Shown here: piece after piece, positions 14,179 to 22,264 of the stretch
Layout of the letters: each line of letters begins with the position of its first letter
How positions within the stretch are numbered: position 1 is the stretch's first letter
Source of the DNA: AA29 sp041481445
Lineage (GTDB): Bacteria; Acidobacteriota; Vicinamibacteria; Fen-336
Assembly: GCA_041481445.1 (NCBI GenBank)
Contig: JBGPBV010000051.1
Span: forward strand, 1 to 40,587
Length of the DNA stretch: 40,587 bases
Reading direction: 5' to 3'
Notes under the pieces: generated by a model
The model's input: the letters and a program-made list of their open reading frames with translations, nothing else
Database searches by the model: none
Told to the model about the DNA's origin: nothing
Program-made: the position numbers and the translations under genes

Positions 14179-15411
14179 ATGGAATCCAACGAGGCCGTCG
14201 GCCAGCGCATCGCGAAGGCCCGGGAGTTCCTGGGCCTGACCCAGGCCGTCGTGGCCGAGAAGCTCGGGCTCGCGCGCACGACGCAGGTCGCGATCGAGCA
14301 GGGGCGCCGGCCGGTGTCGGTCGCGGAGCTCTACAAGTACTCCGAGGTGCTGTCGCGGCCGCTCGACTACTTCCTCGGCCTCGGCGTGTGGGGGAAGGCG
14401 GACTTCCGCCCCCATTTCCGCCTGATGGCGGAGAAGCTCGACGCCTCGGTGGTCGGGCCGCCGCGCCGTCCGGGTCGCCCCAAGGGCGCTCCGGAGGCCT
14501 CGCCCGAGAAGCTCCTCCTGATGAACTTCGAGTCGCTGTGCCGGAACTACCTGGAGCTCGAGGAGACCAACGGCCTGCCCCGCAGCGCGATGCCGGAGCT
14601 GCCGGTGCCGCGCCTGTTCTCCGTCCCCGAAGCCGAGCAGCTCGCGGCCACCGTGCGCGCCCACCTCGACATCGGCCCCGACGCGCCGATCCGCGACCTG
14701 CGCGTGCGGCTCGAGGACACCTTCGCGATCCGCGTGTACGTGCTCCCCCAGCGCGGACGCCTGAGCGCGGGCGCGTTCCATCATCCGGCCATCGGCGGGT
14801 CCGTGCTCCTCGCCGAGCGCCCCATACCGCGCATGCGCTTCACCCTCTCGCGCGCGCTGGGCCACCTGCTCGCGAGCCGCGAGGAGGCGATGGTCGACCT
14901 GCAGGAGGCGAAGAAGAAGGCGCTCATCGAGACCTTCTCCAGCGCCTTCGCGGCCGCGCTCCTCATGCCCGGCCGCGGCCTGCGCGAGCGCTTCGGGGCC
15001 GTGCACAACGAGGCGGGCGAGGTCAGCGACATCGCGATCCTGTTCCTGGCCCGCACGTTCGGGGTCACCCTCAAGGCGCTGCGCGTGCGCCTGGAGGCGC
15101 TCAAGCTCGTCTCCACCGCCACCCTCAAGCGCATCGACGAGGCCATCCGCCAGGCGGGGGCGGGCGCGCGCCCGGAGGCGAGCGGGACCGTCCAGCAGGA
15201 GCTGCCCGACCAGCCGCGCTGGGAGATGCTGCCCGAGCGGTACGTGTTCCTCGCCATGCGCGCGTACCGCAAGGAGCTGATCAGCCGCGCGCGCCTCGCC
15301 GAGTGCCTGTGCACGACGGAGAACGACACCGCCGTCCGCCTGCTCCGCTACGTGGCCAGCGTGGCCGAGCTGACCCAGGAAGACGAGCCCGAGACCTCCC
15401 GCACGTCCTGA
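14179..15411 (+). CDS. XRE regulator with degenerate ImmA/IrrE domain
   Basis: A 410-residue protein. Residues 8-65 are an XRE/Cro helix-turn-helix (QRIAKAREFLGLTQAVVAEK). The middle (about 165-300) matches the ImmA/IrrE (COG2856-type) fold: a core strand with RIYVLP-like RVYVLPQRGR, and the helix that normally carries HExxH. That helix reads FTLSRALGHLL (221-231), so R225 and A226 replace His and Glu; only H229 remains. The C-terminal third (about 330-410) has no family I recognise. Full-length ImmA proteins cleave XRE repressors. This one should be unable to, and probably acts as a ligand- or partner-sensing repressor or activator. It starts 20 nt after element C, so autoregulation is likely, and the CBS/egtD and hemerythrin/TamB-Omp85 intergenic regions carry the same element. 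Confidence 0.85.
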   Translation: MESNEAVGQRIAKAREFLGLTQAVVAEKLGLARTTQVAIEQGRRPVSVAELYKYSEVLSRPLDYFLGLGVWGKADFRPHFRLMAEKLDASVVGPPRRPGRPKGAPEASPEKLLLMNFESLCRNYLELEETNGLPRSAMPELPVPRLFSVPEAEQLAATVRAHLDIGPDAPIRDLRVRLEDTFAIRVYVLPQRGRLSAGAFHHPAIGGSVLLAERPIPRMRFTLSRALGHLLASREEAMVDLQEAKKKALIETFSSAFAAALLMPGRGLRERFGAVHNEAGEVSDIAILFLARTFGVTLKALRVRLEALKLVSTATLKRIDEAIRQAGAGARPEASGTVQQELPDQPRWEMLPERYVFLAMRAYRKELISRARLAECLCTTENDTAVRLLRYVASVAELTQEDEPETSRTS

Positions 15412-15428
15412 GGGCGGCCCGCTTCGGC

Positions 15429-15434
15429 TAGAAT
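15429..15434 (+). promoter_or_regulatory. -10 box for the RsbW-like gene
   Basis: TAGAAT within GGCTAGAAT, 33 nt before the ATG at 15467. No clear -35 is visible at normal spacing, so it may act as an extended -10. The same GGCTAG core precedes the rhodanese gene (28015-28020) and the lipoprotein gene at 35825. Confidence 0.35.
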
Positions 15435-15466
15435 CGCGCGTCGCGCCTGCGACTGCAATTTCCTGG

Positions 15467-15964
15467 ATGCGCCGACCTGCCGCCTCCCGATCCGGCCGTC
15501 GCGTGCCCGCGCGGCGCGGCCCTCGGCGCACGCCCACGCGCCCTCGCCTCGTCCGCTTGCGCATGCCCAGCCGCCGTGACGCCGTCGCGCCCACCATCGA
15601 CCGCATCCTCGAGGCGGTGGCGCCGGCCGGCCTCGACGGCGACCGGCTGACCGACCTCGCGGTCGCGCTGGCGGAGGCGCTCTCCAACGCCGCCGTCCAC
15701 GGGCACCGCCTCGACGCGAAGCGCCGCGTCGCGGTGGCGGTGGCCGTCTCGCCCGGCTGCGTCGTGGTCGAGGTCTCGGACTCGGGCCGCGGCTTCGACT
15801 CGCGGGTCGTCTCCGATCCCACCGACCCCGAGCGCCAGCTGGCCACGGGCGGACGCGGCATCTTCCTCATGCGCAGCCTGGTGGACGAGGTCTCCTACAA
15901 CCCCGCCGGCAACCGCGTCCGCCTGACCGTCCGCCAGGACCCCGACGGCGACGGAGGCCGCTGA
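15467..15964 (+). CDS. RsbW/SpoIIAB-like ATP-binding kinase (anti-sigma type)
   Basis: A 165-residue HATPase_c_2 protein. The N-box is ALAEALSNAAVHGH (about residues 67-80), G1 is VSDSGRGFD (about 102-110) and G2 is GGRGIFLMRSLVDEV (about 127-141). Proteins of this type phosphorylate STAS-domain anti-anti-sigma factors and often bind a sigma factor; no partner lies in the window. The first ~30 residues are Arg/Pro-rich and unlike the family. ATG 15563 (MPSRRDAVAPT) is a possible alternative start, but it would cut into the first strand, so a start upstream is favoured. The next gene, encoding the SGNH/HEAT protein, follows at once, so the two are probably co-transcribed. Confidence 0.85.
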   Translation: MRRPAASRSGRRVPARRGPRRTPTRPRLVRLRMPSRRDAVAPTIDRILEAVAPAGLDGDRLTDLAVALAEALSNAAVHGHRLDAKRRVAVAVAVSPGCVVVEVSDSGRGFDSRVVSDPTDPERQLATGGRGIFLMRSLVDEVSYNPAGNRVRLTVRQDPDGDGGR

Positions 15965-16008
15965 CCCTGCGCGGCCTGGCCGCGAACCTCGCGCTGAGCG
16001 CGGCGACG

Positions 16009-18147
16009 GTGGTGGTGACGCTGGGCTCGCTCGAGGGCGTCTGCCGCCTGTTCGACCACGAGGGTCCGGCCCGGCCGGTGGCCAGCTACATCACGGTCTG
16101 GGACGACGGCGAGTTCTACACCGTCAAGTCCGCCGCCACCGGCTGGCCCCCCTGGGAGGACTACAACCACGACGGGATGCGCGACCGCGAGCACGCGCTC
16201 GAGCGGCGGCCGGGCCTCCGGCGCGTGATGGTGCTCGGGGACAGCGTGACCCTCGGCTACGGGCTCCGGCCGGAGGAGGCCTTCCCCCAGGTCCTGCAGG
16301 ACCTCCTGGATGCGCGCGGGCTGTCGGCCGAGGTCTTCAACGTCGCCTTCAGCGGCTGGTCGACGCGGCAGGAGCGCATCGCCTACGAGCGGATCGGCCG
16401 CAAGTACCGCCCGGACGACGTCGTGGTCGCGGTGTGCCTCAACGACATCCCCGAGATCCACAACAACCTCGCACGCCCGCCGCGCCTCCTCCGGGACCTG
16501 TACGCCCATTCCGCGCTGGTACGGCGCCTGGTGGGCGCGCGGCGGCGCGAGATCCACGACGTCGAGGAGCTGCTGAGCGCCCCCGACTCCCCGAGCGTGC
16601 GCGAAGCGTACGACCGGTTCTTCGGCGAGCTGCGACAGCTTCGAGCCGAGGTCGAGGCGGACGGCGGACGCCTCGCGGTGGCCGTCCTCCCGTTCCGGAT
16701 GCAGCTCGAGGAGGTCCCGCGGCCGGGGGAGAGCGCGCCCGCGGCGCAGGCCCGCATCGGCGCGTTCTGCGCGGCGGAGAAGCTCCCCTTCCTCGACCTG
16801 CTGCCGTACCTGCGGGCGATGGGGACGGGCGCCTTCCTCGACTACGACCACCTCAGCGCGTCCGGCGCCCGGCGCGTGGCCGAGGTCCTGGCCGAGTCCG
16901 CGGCGCTGGAGCCGGCCCGCGGCAGCGGAGGTGCCGGTGGCCCGGCCGCACCCGTCGAGACCGGAGGCGGCACCGCGCTTCCGACCGCGGCCTTGATCGA
17001 GCGGCTGCGCGACCACGACGGGTCCGTGCGTGCCGCCGCCGCGCGCGCCCTCGGCAACGCGGGCGCCGGCGGCGCCTCCGCCATCCCCGCGCTGGCCGCC
17101 GCCCTCACCGACATGGACCCACGCGTGCGGGCGGCCGCCGCCTGGGCCCTGGGCGGGTTCGGTCCGGCCGCCGCCGGCGCGCGGCTTCGCATCGCGGCCG
17201 CGCTCGCGGACCGCGACGCGCCGGTCCGCGCGGGAGCCGCGCACGCGCTCGGAGCCATCGGAGCCGCCGCCCGTGCCGAGGCCGCCGCCCTCGTGCCGCG
17301 CCTGGCCGACCCGTCCGAGGCGGTGCGCTGGCGCGCGGAAGACGCGCTGGCCCGCATCGCCCCCGATCCCGCGGCCACGCTTCCCCTGCTTCGCCCGCTG
17401 CTCGCGGATCCGAGCGGGGCCGGGCGGGCGGGCGCGGCCGCGGTGACCGCGCGCATGGGACCGGCGGGGCGGGCGGCGGTGCCCGAGCTCGTGGCCGCGC
17501 TCGCGGACTCACGCGCCGAAGTCCGATGGAAGTCGGCCTGGGCCCTCGGCGAGATCGGCCCGGAGGCGCGGGCGGCGGTGCCGTCGCTGATCGCGCTCGT
17601 GCCCGATCCCGACGCCGGATGGCACGCCATCGACGCCCTGGGCGCCATCGGCGCCGAGGCGCGGGCGGCCGTGCCCGCCCTTCGTTCCGCGCTCGCCGAC
17701 CCGAGGGGCAACGTGCGCTGGCGCGCCGCCCTGGCCCTGGGGCAGATGGGACCCGTGGCGGGCGCGGCCGGGCCCGAGCTGCGGGCGCTAATGGACGACC
17801 CCGCCGACAACGTCCGGCTGGCCGCCGTCCGCGCCATCGCACGCACGTCGGTGGACGCGTCGGCGGCCGCTCCCGCCCTCGCCCGCGCGCTCGCCAGGGA
17901 CACGGACAGCCGCGTGCGCGCCGCCGCCGCCCTCGGCCTCGGCCATCTCCAGGGCGCGGGCGACCAGGCGCGGGACGCGCTGATCGCCGGGGCGCGGGAT
18001 CCCGACGCGATCGTGCGCGCGTCCGCGGTCCGGTCCCTGGCGCGTCTCCCTCCGTCGGAGGCAGGCGCGGCCGCCCTCGCGCGGGCCCGGCAGGACCCCG
18101 ATGCCGGCGTGCGGGCCGAAGCGGGCGCGGCCGGCCGTCGGCACTGA
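16009..18147 (+). CDS. SGNH hydrolase fused to 12 HEAT-type repeats
   Basis: A 712-residue protein counted from GTG 16009. Residues about 70-300 form an SGNH/GDSL esterase: block I VMVLGDSVTLGYG with S79, block III-like VAVCLNDI, and the C-terminal pair D278/H281 (LDYDHLSA). Residues about 330-710 are twelve repeats of about 31 residues with the pattern L-x-D-x-x-x-x-VR-x-x-A-A-x-A-L-G, typical of HEAT or PBS-lyase solenoids. The N-terminus is unsettled. The frame continues upstream, without stop, to CTG 15967 and would add a hydrophobic segment (LRGLAANLALSAATVVVTL). A membrane anchor or signal sequence is expected for such an enzyme, so the true start may be a rare codon upstream of 16009. 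Substrate unknown; O-acetyl groups on a surface glycan are one possibility. Confidence 0.85.
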   Translation: MVVTLGSLEGVCRLFDHEGPARPVASYITVWDDGEFYTVKSAATGWPPWEDYNHDGMRDREHALERRPGLRRVMVLGDSVTLGYGLRPEEAFPQVLQDLLDARGLSAEVFNVAFSGWSTRQERIAYERIGRKYRPDDVVVAVCLNDIPEIHNNLARPPRLLRDLYAHSALVRRLVGARRREIHDVEELLSAPDSPSVREAYDRFFGELRQLRAEVEADGGRLAVAVLPFRMQLEEVPRPGESAPAAQARIGAFCAAEKLPFLDLLPYLRAMGTGAFLDYDHLSASGARRVAEVLAESAALEPARGSGGAGGPAAPVETGGGTALPTAALIERLRDHDGSVRAAAARALGNAGAGGASAIPALAAALTDMDPRVRAAAAWALGGFGPAAAGARLRIAAALADRDAPVRAGAAHALGAIGAAARAEAAALVPRLADPSEAVRWRAEDALARIAPDPAATLPLLRPLLADPSGAGRAGAAAVTARMGPAGRAAVPELVAALADSRAEVRWKSAWALGEIGPEARAAVPSLIALVPDPDAGWHAIDALGAIGAEARAAVPALRSALADPRGNVRWRAALALGQMGPVAGAAGPELRALMDDPADNVRLAAVRAIARTSVDASAAAPALARALARDTDSRVRAAAALGLGHLQGAGDQARDALIAGARDPDAIVRASAVRSLARLPPSEAGAAALARARQDPDAGVRAEAGAAGRRH

Positions 18148-18169
18148 GGAAGAAGGGCCGCCGCCGCCG

Positions 18170-18199
18170 TTGACGATGGGTGCGACCCTCGGTTATGCT
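18170..18199 (+). promoter_or_regulatory. Vegetative promoter for the lipoprotein pair
   Basis: TTGACG (18170-18175), 18 nt, TATGCT (18194-18199). Transcription from about 18206 gives a leader near 40 nt. AGGTG lies shortly before the ATG at 18245. Confidence 0.5.
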
Positions 18200-18244
18200 T
18201 GCGTGTTTTCCTGGTCTCCGATGTGGTCTACATGATGAGGTGCG

Positions 18245-18766
18245 ATGAACAAGCGTTCGTTGGCGCTGATCGGCGCGGTTTCCCTCCTGTCGGCGTGCGG
18301 CATGTCGACGCCGGCCTCCCCCACACCCTCACCGGCTCCGGTCGCGAGCCCCACGCCGACGCCGGCCCCGGCTCCCACACCGACTCCCTTCCCGTCGCCG
18401 ACGCCCCCGTGCCCGACCGATCCGTGCGAGGTGCCGGTCACCAACACGAACCCCGCAACGAGGCTCACCATGCGCATCTACGTGATCGAGGACCCCGGGG
18501 GGGGTTACATCGGCAACGTCAACCCCAACGAGGACATCCCCGTGGGCTACACCGCGCGGCTCGACGTCACCTCCAAGGACCTCGACAACCGCGAGACGGT
18601 GGGCCAGGGAGACGTGCAGTTCCTGTTCAGTGACACGAGCTTCGTCAAGGTGACGGGCAATCACACGAACCAGCGGCGGGTCCAGGGGCTCAGCGCGGGT
18701 GAAGTCGACTGCTGGGCGGTCCAGGACGGCGTCCGATCCAACACGATCACGCTGAAGTTCCAATGA
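18245..18766 (+). CDS. Lipoprotein with Thr-Pro-rich linker (first of a pair)
   Basis: A 173-residue lipoprotein. The lipobox is LLSAC with the lipidated Cys at 19. A Pro/Thr/Ser-rich linker (about 22-54) leads to PCPTDPCE (55-62), which contains two cysteines, and a globular C-terminal domain of about 110 residues with beta-strands (LTMRIYVIED, YTARLDVTSKD, DVQFLFSDTSFVKV). I recognise no family; the C-terminal part looks like a bacterial Ig-like fold (KDLDNRE ... VTGNHTNQRRV). The next gene is a clear homologue; its reading frame overlaps this stop codon, so the pair is one operon. Confidence 0.8.
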   Translation: MNKRSLALIGAVSLLSACGMSTPASPTPSPAPVASPTPTPAPAPTPTPFPSPTPPCPTDPCEVPVTNTNPATRLTMRIYVIEDPGGGYIGNVNPNEDIPVGYTARLDVTSKDLDNRETVGQGDVQFLFSDTSFVKVTGNHTNQRRVQGLSAGEVDCWAVQDGVRSNTITLKFQ

Positions 18767-18795
18767 AAACAGACCGTAGCGAGTGGAGAGTTCCG

Positions 18796-19326
18796 ATGAA
18801 GATGTTCCATGGCATCCTGGTGGCGGGCCTGGGCGCCGCCGTCCTTTCCTGCGGAGGCGGCGGCTCGCCCAGCGCGCCCGCCCCCGCGGCCACCCCCACG
18901 CCGGTCGCGGTGGCCACGCCGACGCCTCCGGCTCCCACGCCGGAGCCGACGCCGCCCTGCCCGACCGATCCCTGCGAGCTGCCGGTGGAGCGCGACACCA
19001 AGCCCGTCCGCATCACGCTGCGGCTGTTCGTGGTGGAGAACCCCTCCGGCGGCGTGTTCCAGTACCAGGAGAACGCCGACGGCGCCCCGATCATCCCGAT
19101 GAACTACAAGTTCCGTCTCGACATCATCGCCAAGGACAAGAAGAACCGGGAGACCCAGGGCACCGGGAACGTGAACTGGCACTGGGACGACAACATGATC
19201 GACGTCGAGAACATGGAGAACATCTACCACCCGACGCTGCGGGCCACCAAGGGTGGACAGTGGTGCGCCTCGGCGGAGCTCGACGAGATCACGTCGAACG
19301 AGCTCTGCCTGGAGTTCCGGTACTAG
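18796..19326 (+). CDS. Lipoprotein with Thr-Pro-rich linker (second of a pair)
   Basis: A 176-residue lipoprotein. It has MKMFHGILVAGLGAAVLSC with the lipidated Cys at 19, a Gly/Pro/Thr-rich linker, then PCPTDPCELPV, which matches the upstream neighbour. The C-terminal half shares the order ITLRLFVVEN, YKFRLDIIAKDKKNRET and a Trp/Asp-rich strand. ATG 18796 is preferred over ATG 18763 because GGAGAG lies 6 nt upstream and the signal peptide then starts at once. It probably arose by tandem duplication. Function is unknown; the conserved part may be the globular domain, with the linker lifting it from the outer membrane. It ends one base from the convergent glucosidase gene. Confidence 0.8.
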   Translation: MKMFHGILVAGLGAAVLSCGGGGSPSAPAPAATPTPVAVATPTPPAPTPEPTPPCPTDPCELPVERDTKPVRITLRLFVVENPSGGVFQYQENADGAPIIPMNYKFRLDIIAKDKKNRETQGTGNVNWHWDDNMIDVENMENIYHPTLRATKGGQWCASAELDEITSNELCLEFRY

Positions 19327-19327
19327 T

Positions 19328-22114
19328 CTAGGACCTCTTCGGTCCGCGCTCGCCGTCGTTGCCGTCCGAGTGCGTGTGGGCCGGCGCGTGCCCGTGCGTG
19401 TTGTGGGCATGCGTCGGCCGCGAAGAGGGCTGCGGCGGCCGGCGCCATTCGTCGATGAGGGAGGCGACCAGGCCCGTCCACCCGGTCTGGTGCGACGCCC
19501 CCAGTCCTTCCCCGGTATCGCCGTCGAAGTACTCGTGGAAGAGGATGAGGTCCCGCCAGTGCGGGTCCTCCTGGAACTTCTTGCGCGTGCCGTAGACCGG
19601 CCGCCGGCCGTCCGGACCGCGCGTGAAGATGCGGATCAGGCGATTGGCGAGGTCCTCCGCCACCTCGAACAGCGTCCGGAGCGGCCCCTCGTGCCCGTCC
19701 GCGGGCACCTTCAGCGTGGGACCGAAGGCGGTGCCGAGCTTGCGCAGCGACTCGATCATCAGGAAGGTCGTGGGGAACCAGACCGGCCCCCGCCAGTTCG
19801 AGTTGCCGCCCTTGATCTTGGAATCGGACTCCGCGGGCTCGTAGCCGACGGCGCGGTCCCCGAACACGAAGGGCCGGAGGGCGTGGTAGCGCGAGAGGCT
19901 GCGCAGCCCCCAGGGGGAGAGGAACTCGTCGGGGTCCAGGATGCGCCGCAGCAGGCCCTTGATCTGGGCCTCGTTGACCACCGCGCAGACGTGGGCCCCT
20001 CCCGAGTCGTTCATGACGGGATGGCACACGTCCTCCACGATGTGCTTCTTGTTCTCGAGGAACCAGAACAGGTTCGACCGGAACTCGTGGAAGCCCTCCA
20101 TCCAGGCGTCCTCCAGCCGCTCGATCGCGTAGAGGGGGACGAGGCCCACCAGCGAGCGCACGCGGAACTTCTCGAAGCTGCCGTCGGGGTAGCTGAGCAC
20201 GTCGTAGAAGAACCCGTCCTCCTCGTCCCAGAGCTGGTAGCGGCGGCCGCCCATCCTCTTCATGGCCGCGCCCACGTAGATGTAGTGCTGGAAGAACTTG
20301 GTGGCCAGGGCCTCGTAGGCGTGGTTCTCGCGCGCCAGCTCCAGGGCGATGCGCATCAGGTTCAGGCAGAACATGCCCATCCAGCCCGTGGCGTCGGACT
20401 GCTCGAGGACGGCCCCCGCGGGCAGCTTCTCGCTGCGGTCGATGACGGTGATGTTGTCGAGGCCGAGGAACCCGCCCTCGAACACGTTGTTGCCCGCCCG
20501 GTCCACCTTGTTGACCCACCAGGCGAAGTTGATCAGGAGCTTGTGGAAGCACTTCTCCAGGAACTCGCGGTCGGCCTTCCCGTTGCGGATGCGGTCCATG
20601 TTGTAGATGCGCCAGACCGCCCAGGCGTGCACGGGAGGGTTGAGGTCGGAGTACTCCCACTCGTAGGCGGGGAGCTGGCCGGACGGGTGCTGGAACTGCT
20701 CGAACAGCAGCAGCCAGAGCTGCTCCTTGGCGAAGGCCTGGTCGACCAGCGCGAGGGGGGCGCAGTGGAAGGCGAGGTCCCAGGCCGCGAACCAGGGGTA
20801 CTCCCACTTGTCCGGCATGGAGAGGATCCGCATCGAGTTGAGGTGCCGCCAGTGCGTGTTGCGGATCTCGACGCGCGACCGCGGCGGGGGCCAGGCCGGG
20901 TTGTCGCCCTCCAGCCAGAGGTTCACGTCGAAGAGGTAGATCTGCTTCGACCAGAGCATCCCGGCCAGGGCCTGGCGCTGGACCAGCTTCTCGTCCGCGG
21001 TGGCGCGCGCGGGATGGATCCCCGCGTAGAAGGCGTCCGCCTCCGCCTGGCGCTCGGCCACGATGCCGTCCACCTCGCCGAGCGGATCCGCGGCCGGCGC
21101 GTCGCCGGACAGGCGGAAGCGGAACACGGCCGATCCTCCGGCGGGGACGATCGTGCGGTACCGCACGCAGGCCTTGGTGCCCCGGCGGGCGGGATCGACC
21201 GCTCCCGTCTCCCCGTCGACCACGTAACGATGGAACGCGTCCTTCACGTACGGCTTGCGGCTCGGGACCCCGGGCCCCCAGAGCACCTCGTTGTGGCTCT
21301 CGTTGCCCGTGAAGAGCGGCTCGCCGCCGGCGGGGACGGCCAGGCGCCGCGGACCCAGGCGGTACAGGAACGGCAGGTTGCGCAGGGGCTGGCCCTCGGA
21401 GTCGTCGGCCACGAGGACGTCGTCGCGGCCCGCGTCCTCCATGGAGATGACCGGCTCGGCCTGGGTCTTCGTCCCCCAGGCCCAGGTGTTCCGGAACCAC
21501 AGGTGTGGCAGGACCTGGAGGGGCGCCGGCTCCGGGCCGCGATTGTGGACGGTCACGCGGACGGCGACGTCCTCCGGCGTCGCCTTCGCGTACTCGACGA
21601 AGACGTCGAAGTAGCGGTCGGCGTCGAAGATCCCGGTGTCCAGCAGCTCGAACTCGGGACCGCGGCCCCCGCGCCGCTGGTTCTCGTAGACCAGGCGCTC
21701 GTACGGATAGGCCGCCTGGGGGTACTTGTAGAGCCACTTCATGTAGGAGTGGGTCGGGGTCGAATCCAGGTAGAAGTAGTACTCCTTGACGTCCTCCCCG
21801 TGGTTGCCCTCGGCGGGCACCAGCCCGAACAGCCGCTCCTTCAGGATGCGGTCCTGCTCGTTCCACAGCGCGAGGGCGAAGCAGAGGATCTGGTAGCGGT
21901 CGCAGATGGCGGCCAGGCCGTCCTCGCCCCAACGGTAGGCGCGGGCCCGCGCGTGGTCGTGCGGGAAGTAGCTCCAGGCGTTCCCGTCCGCGCTGTAGTC
22001 CTCGCGGACCGTGCCCCAGGAGCGCTCGGCGGCGTAGGGCCCCCAGCGGCGCCAGGCGGCCAGGGTGCCGTGCCGGCCGGCCATCCGCTCCTGCTCGCGA
22101 TTCGGGGCGTCCAT
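19328..22114 (-). CDS. GH63-type glucosidase (MGH1-like)
   Basis: A 928-residue protein of the large bacterial glucosidase group related to GH63 (mannosyl-oligosaccharide glucosidase). Signatures include RRWGPYAAERSWGTVREDYS near the N-terminus, YFPHDHARARAYRWGEDGLA, HGEDVKEYYFYLDSTPTHSY, the catalytic-region WFAAWDLAFH (its Asp is the likely general acid), SNWRGPVWFPTTFLM and FHEYFDGDTGEGLG near the end. The fold is an (alpha/alpha)6 barrel. It probably hydrolyses alpha-linked glucose from an oligosaccharide such as a trehalose- or glucosylglycerate-type compound; substrate is not readable. No signal peptide is seen, so it should be cytosolic. ATG 22114 gives the usual short basic lead-in; ATG 22084 is an alternative with AGGAG close upstream. 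The His-rich C-terminus (HAHNTHGHAPAHTH) is an oddity. Confidence 0.87.
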   Translation of the reverse strand: MDAPNREQERMAGRHGTLAAWRRWGPYAAERSWGTVREDYSADGNAWSYFPHDHARARAYRWGEDGLAAICDRYQILCFALALWNEQDRILKERLFGLVPAEGNHGEDVKEYYFYLDSTPTHSYMKWLYKYPQAAYPYERLVYENQRRGGRGPEFELLDTGIFDADRYFDVFVEYAKATPEDVAVRVTVHNRGPEPAPLQVLPHLWFRNTWAWGTKTQAEPVISMEDAGRDDVLVADDSEGQPLRNLPFLYRLGPRRLAVPAGGEPLFTGNESHNEVLWGPGVPSRKPYVKDAFHRYVVDGETGAVDPARRGTKACVRYRTIVPAGGSAVFRFRLSGDAPAADPLGEVDGIVAERQAEADAFYAGIHPARATADEKLVQRQALAGMLWSKQIYLFDVNLWLEGDNPAWPPPRSRVEIRNTHWRHLNSMRILSMPDKWEYPWFAAWDLAFHCAPLALVDQAFAKEQLWLLLFEQFQHPSGQLPAYEWEYSDLNPPVHAWAVWRIYNMDRIRNGKADREFLEKCFHKLLINFAWWVNKVDRAGNNVFEGGFLGLDNITVIDRSEKLPAGAVLEQSDATGWMGMFCLNLMRIALELARENHAYEALATKFFQHYIYVGAAMKRMGGRRYQLWDEEDGFFYDVLSYPDGSFEKFRVRSLVGLVPLYAIERLEDAWMEGFHEFRSNLFWFLENKKHIVEDVCHPVMNDSGGAHVCAVVNEAQIKGLLRRILDPDEFLSPWGLRSLSRYHALRPFVFGDRAVGYEPAESDSKIKGGNSNWRGPVWFPTTFLMIESLRKLGTAFGPTLKVPADGHEGPLRTLFEVAEDLANRLIRIFTRGPDGRRPVYGTRKKFQEDPHWRDLILFHEYFDGDTGEGLGASHQTGWTGLVASLIDEWRRPPQPSSRPTHAHNTHGHAPAHTHSDGNDGERGPKRS

Positions 22115-22138
22115 GACGGCGGACTCTATAGCTTTTAT

Positions 22139-22236
22139 CTCAGGGGGGGAACGCTGCGCATGACTACGAATGGGCTCCGGCTCCCCCCCTGAAACCCCCC
22201 GTCGCTCTCCGCCGCCAAACACCGGCGGCGGAGAGC
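22139..22236. repeat. Palindromic intergenic element, copy 1
   Basis: TCAGGGGGGGA (22140-22150) and TCCCCCCCTGA (22182-22192) form an 11-bp perfect inverted repeat around 31 nt. Then come AACCCCCC, GTC and a 13-bp perfect hairpin (22204-22216 with 22224-22236, 7-nt loop AAACACC). It lies between the 3' end of the ABC permease gene and the 5' end of the glucosidase gene, both on the minus strand. A second copy is at 34651-34740. The arms and flank are conserved and the loop is not. Confidence 0.85.
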
Positions 22237-22264
22237 TCGCTGGTCTCAGACGGCGCCGGTCGGA

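Noticed and set aside
18920..18960. Pro/Thr-coding repeats in the lipoprotein and 10214 genes as possible DNA repeats or CRISPR-like array
   Set aside because: They are short, irregular codon-level repeats that encode Pro/Thr linkers, with no regular spacers.
19253..22192. A 979-codon plus-strand frame opposite the glucosidase gene
   Set aside because: The glucosidase on the minus strand has strong family motifs; the plus frame is Val/Glu/Arg/Gly-rich noise.
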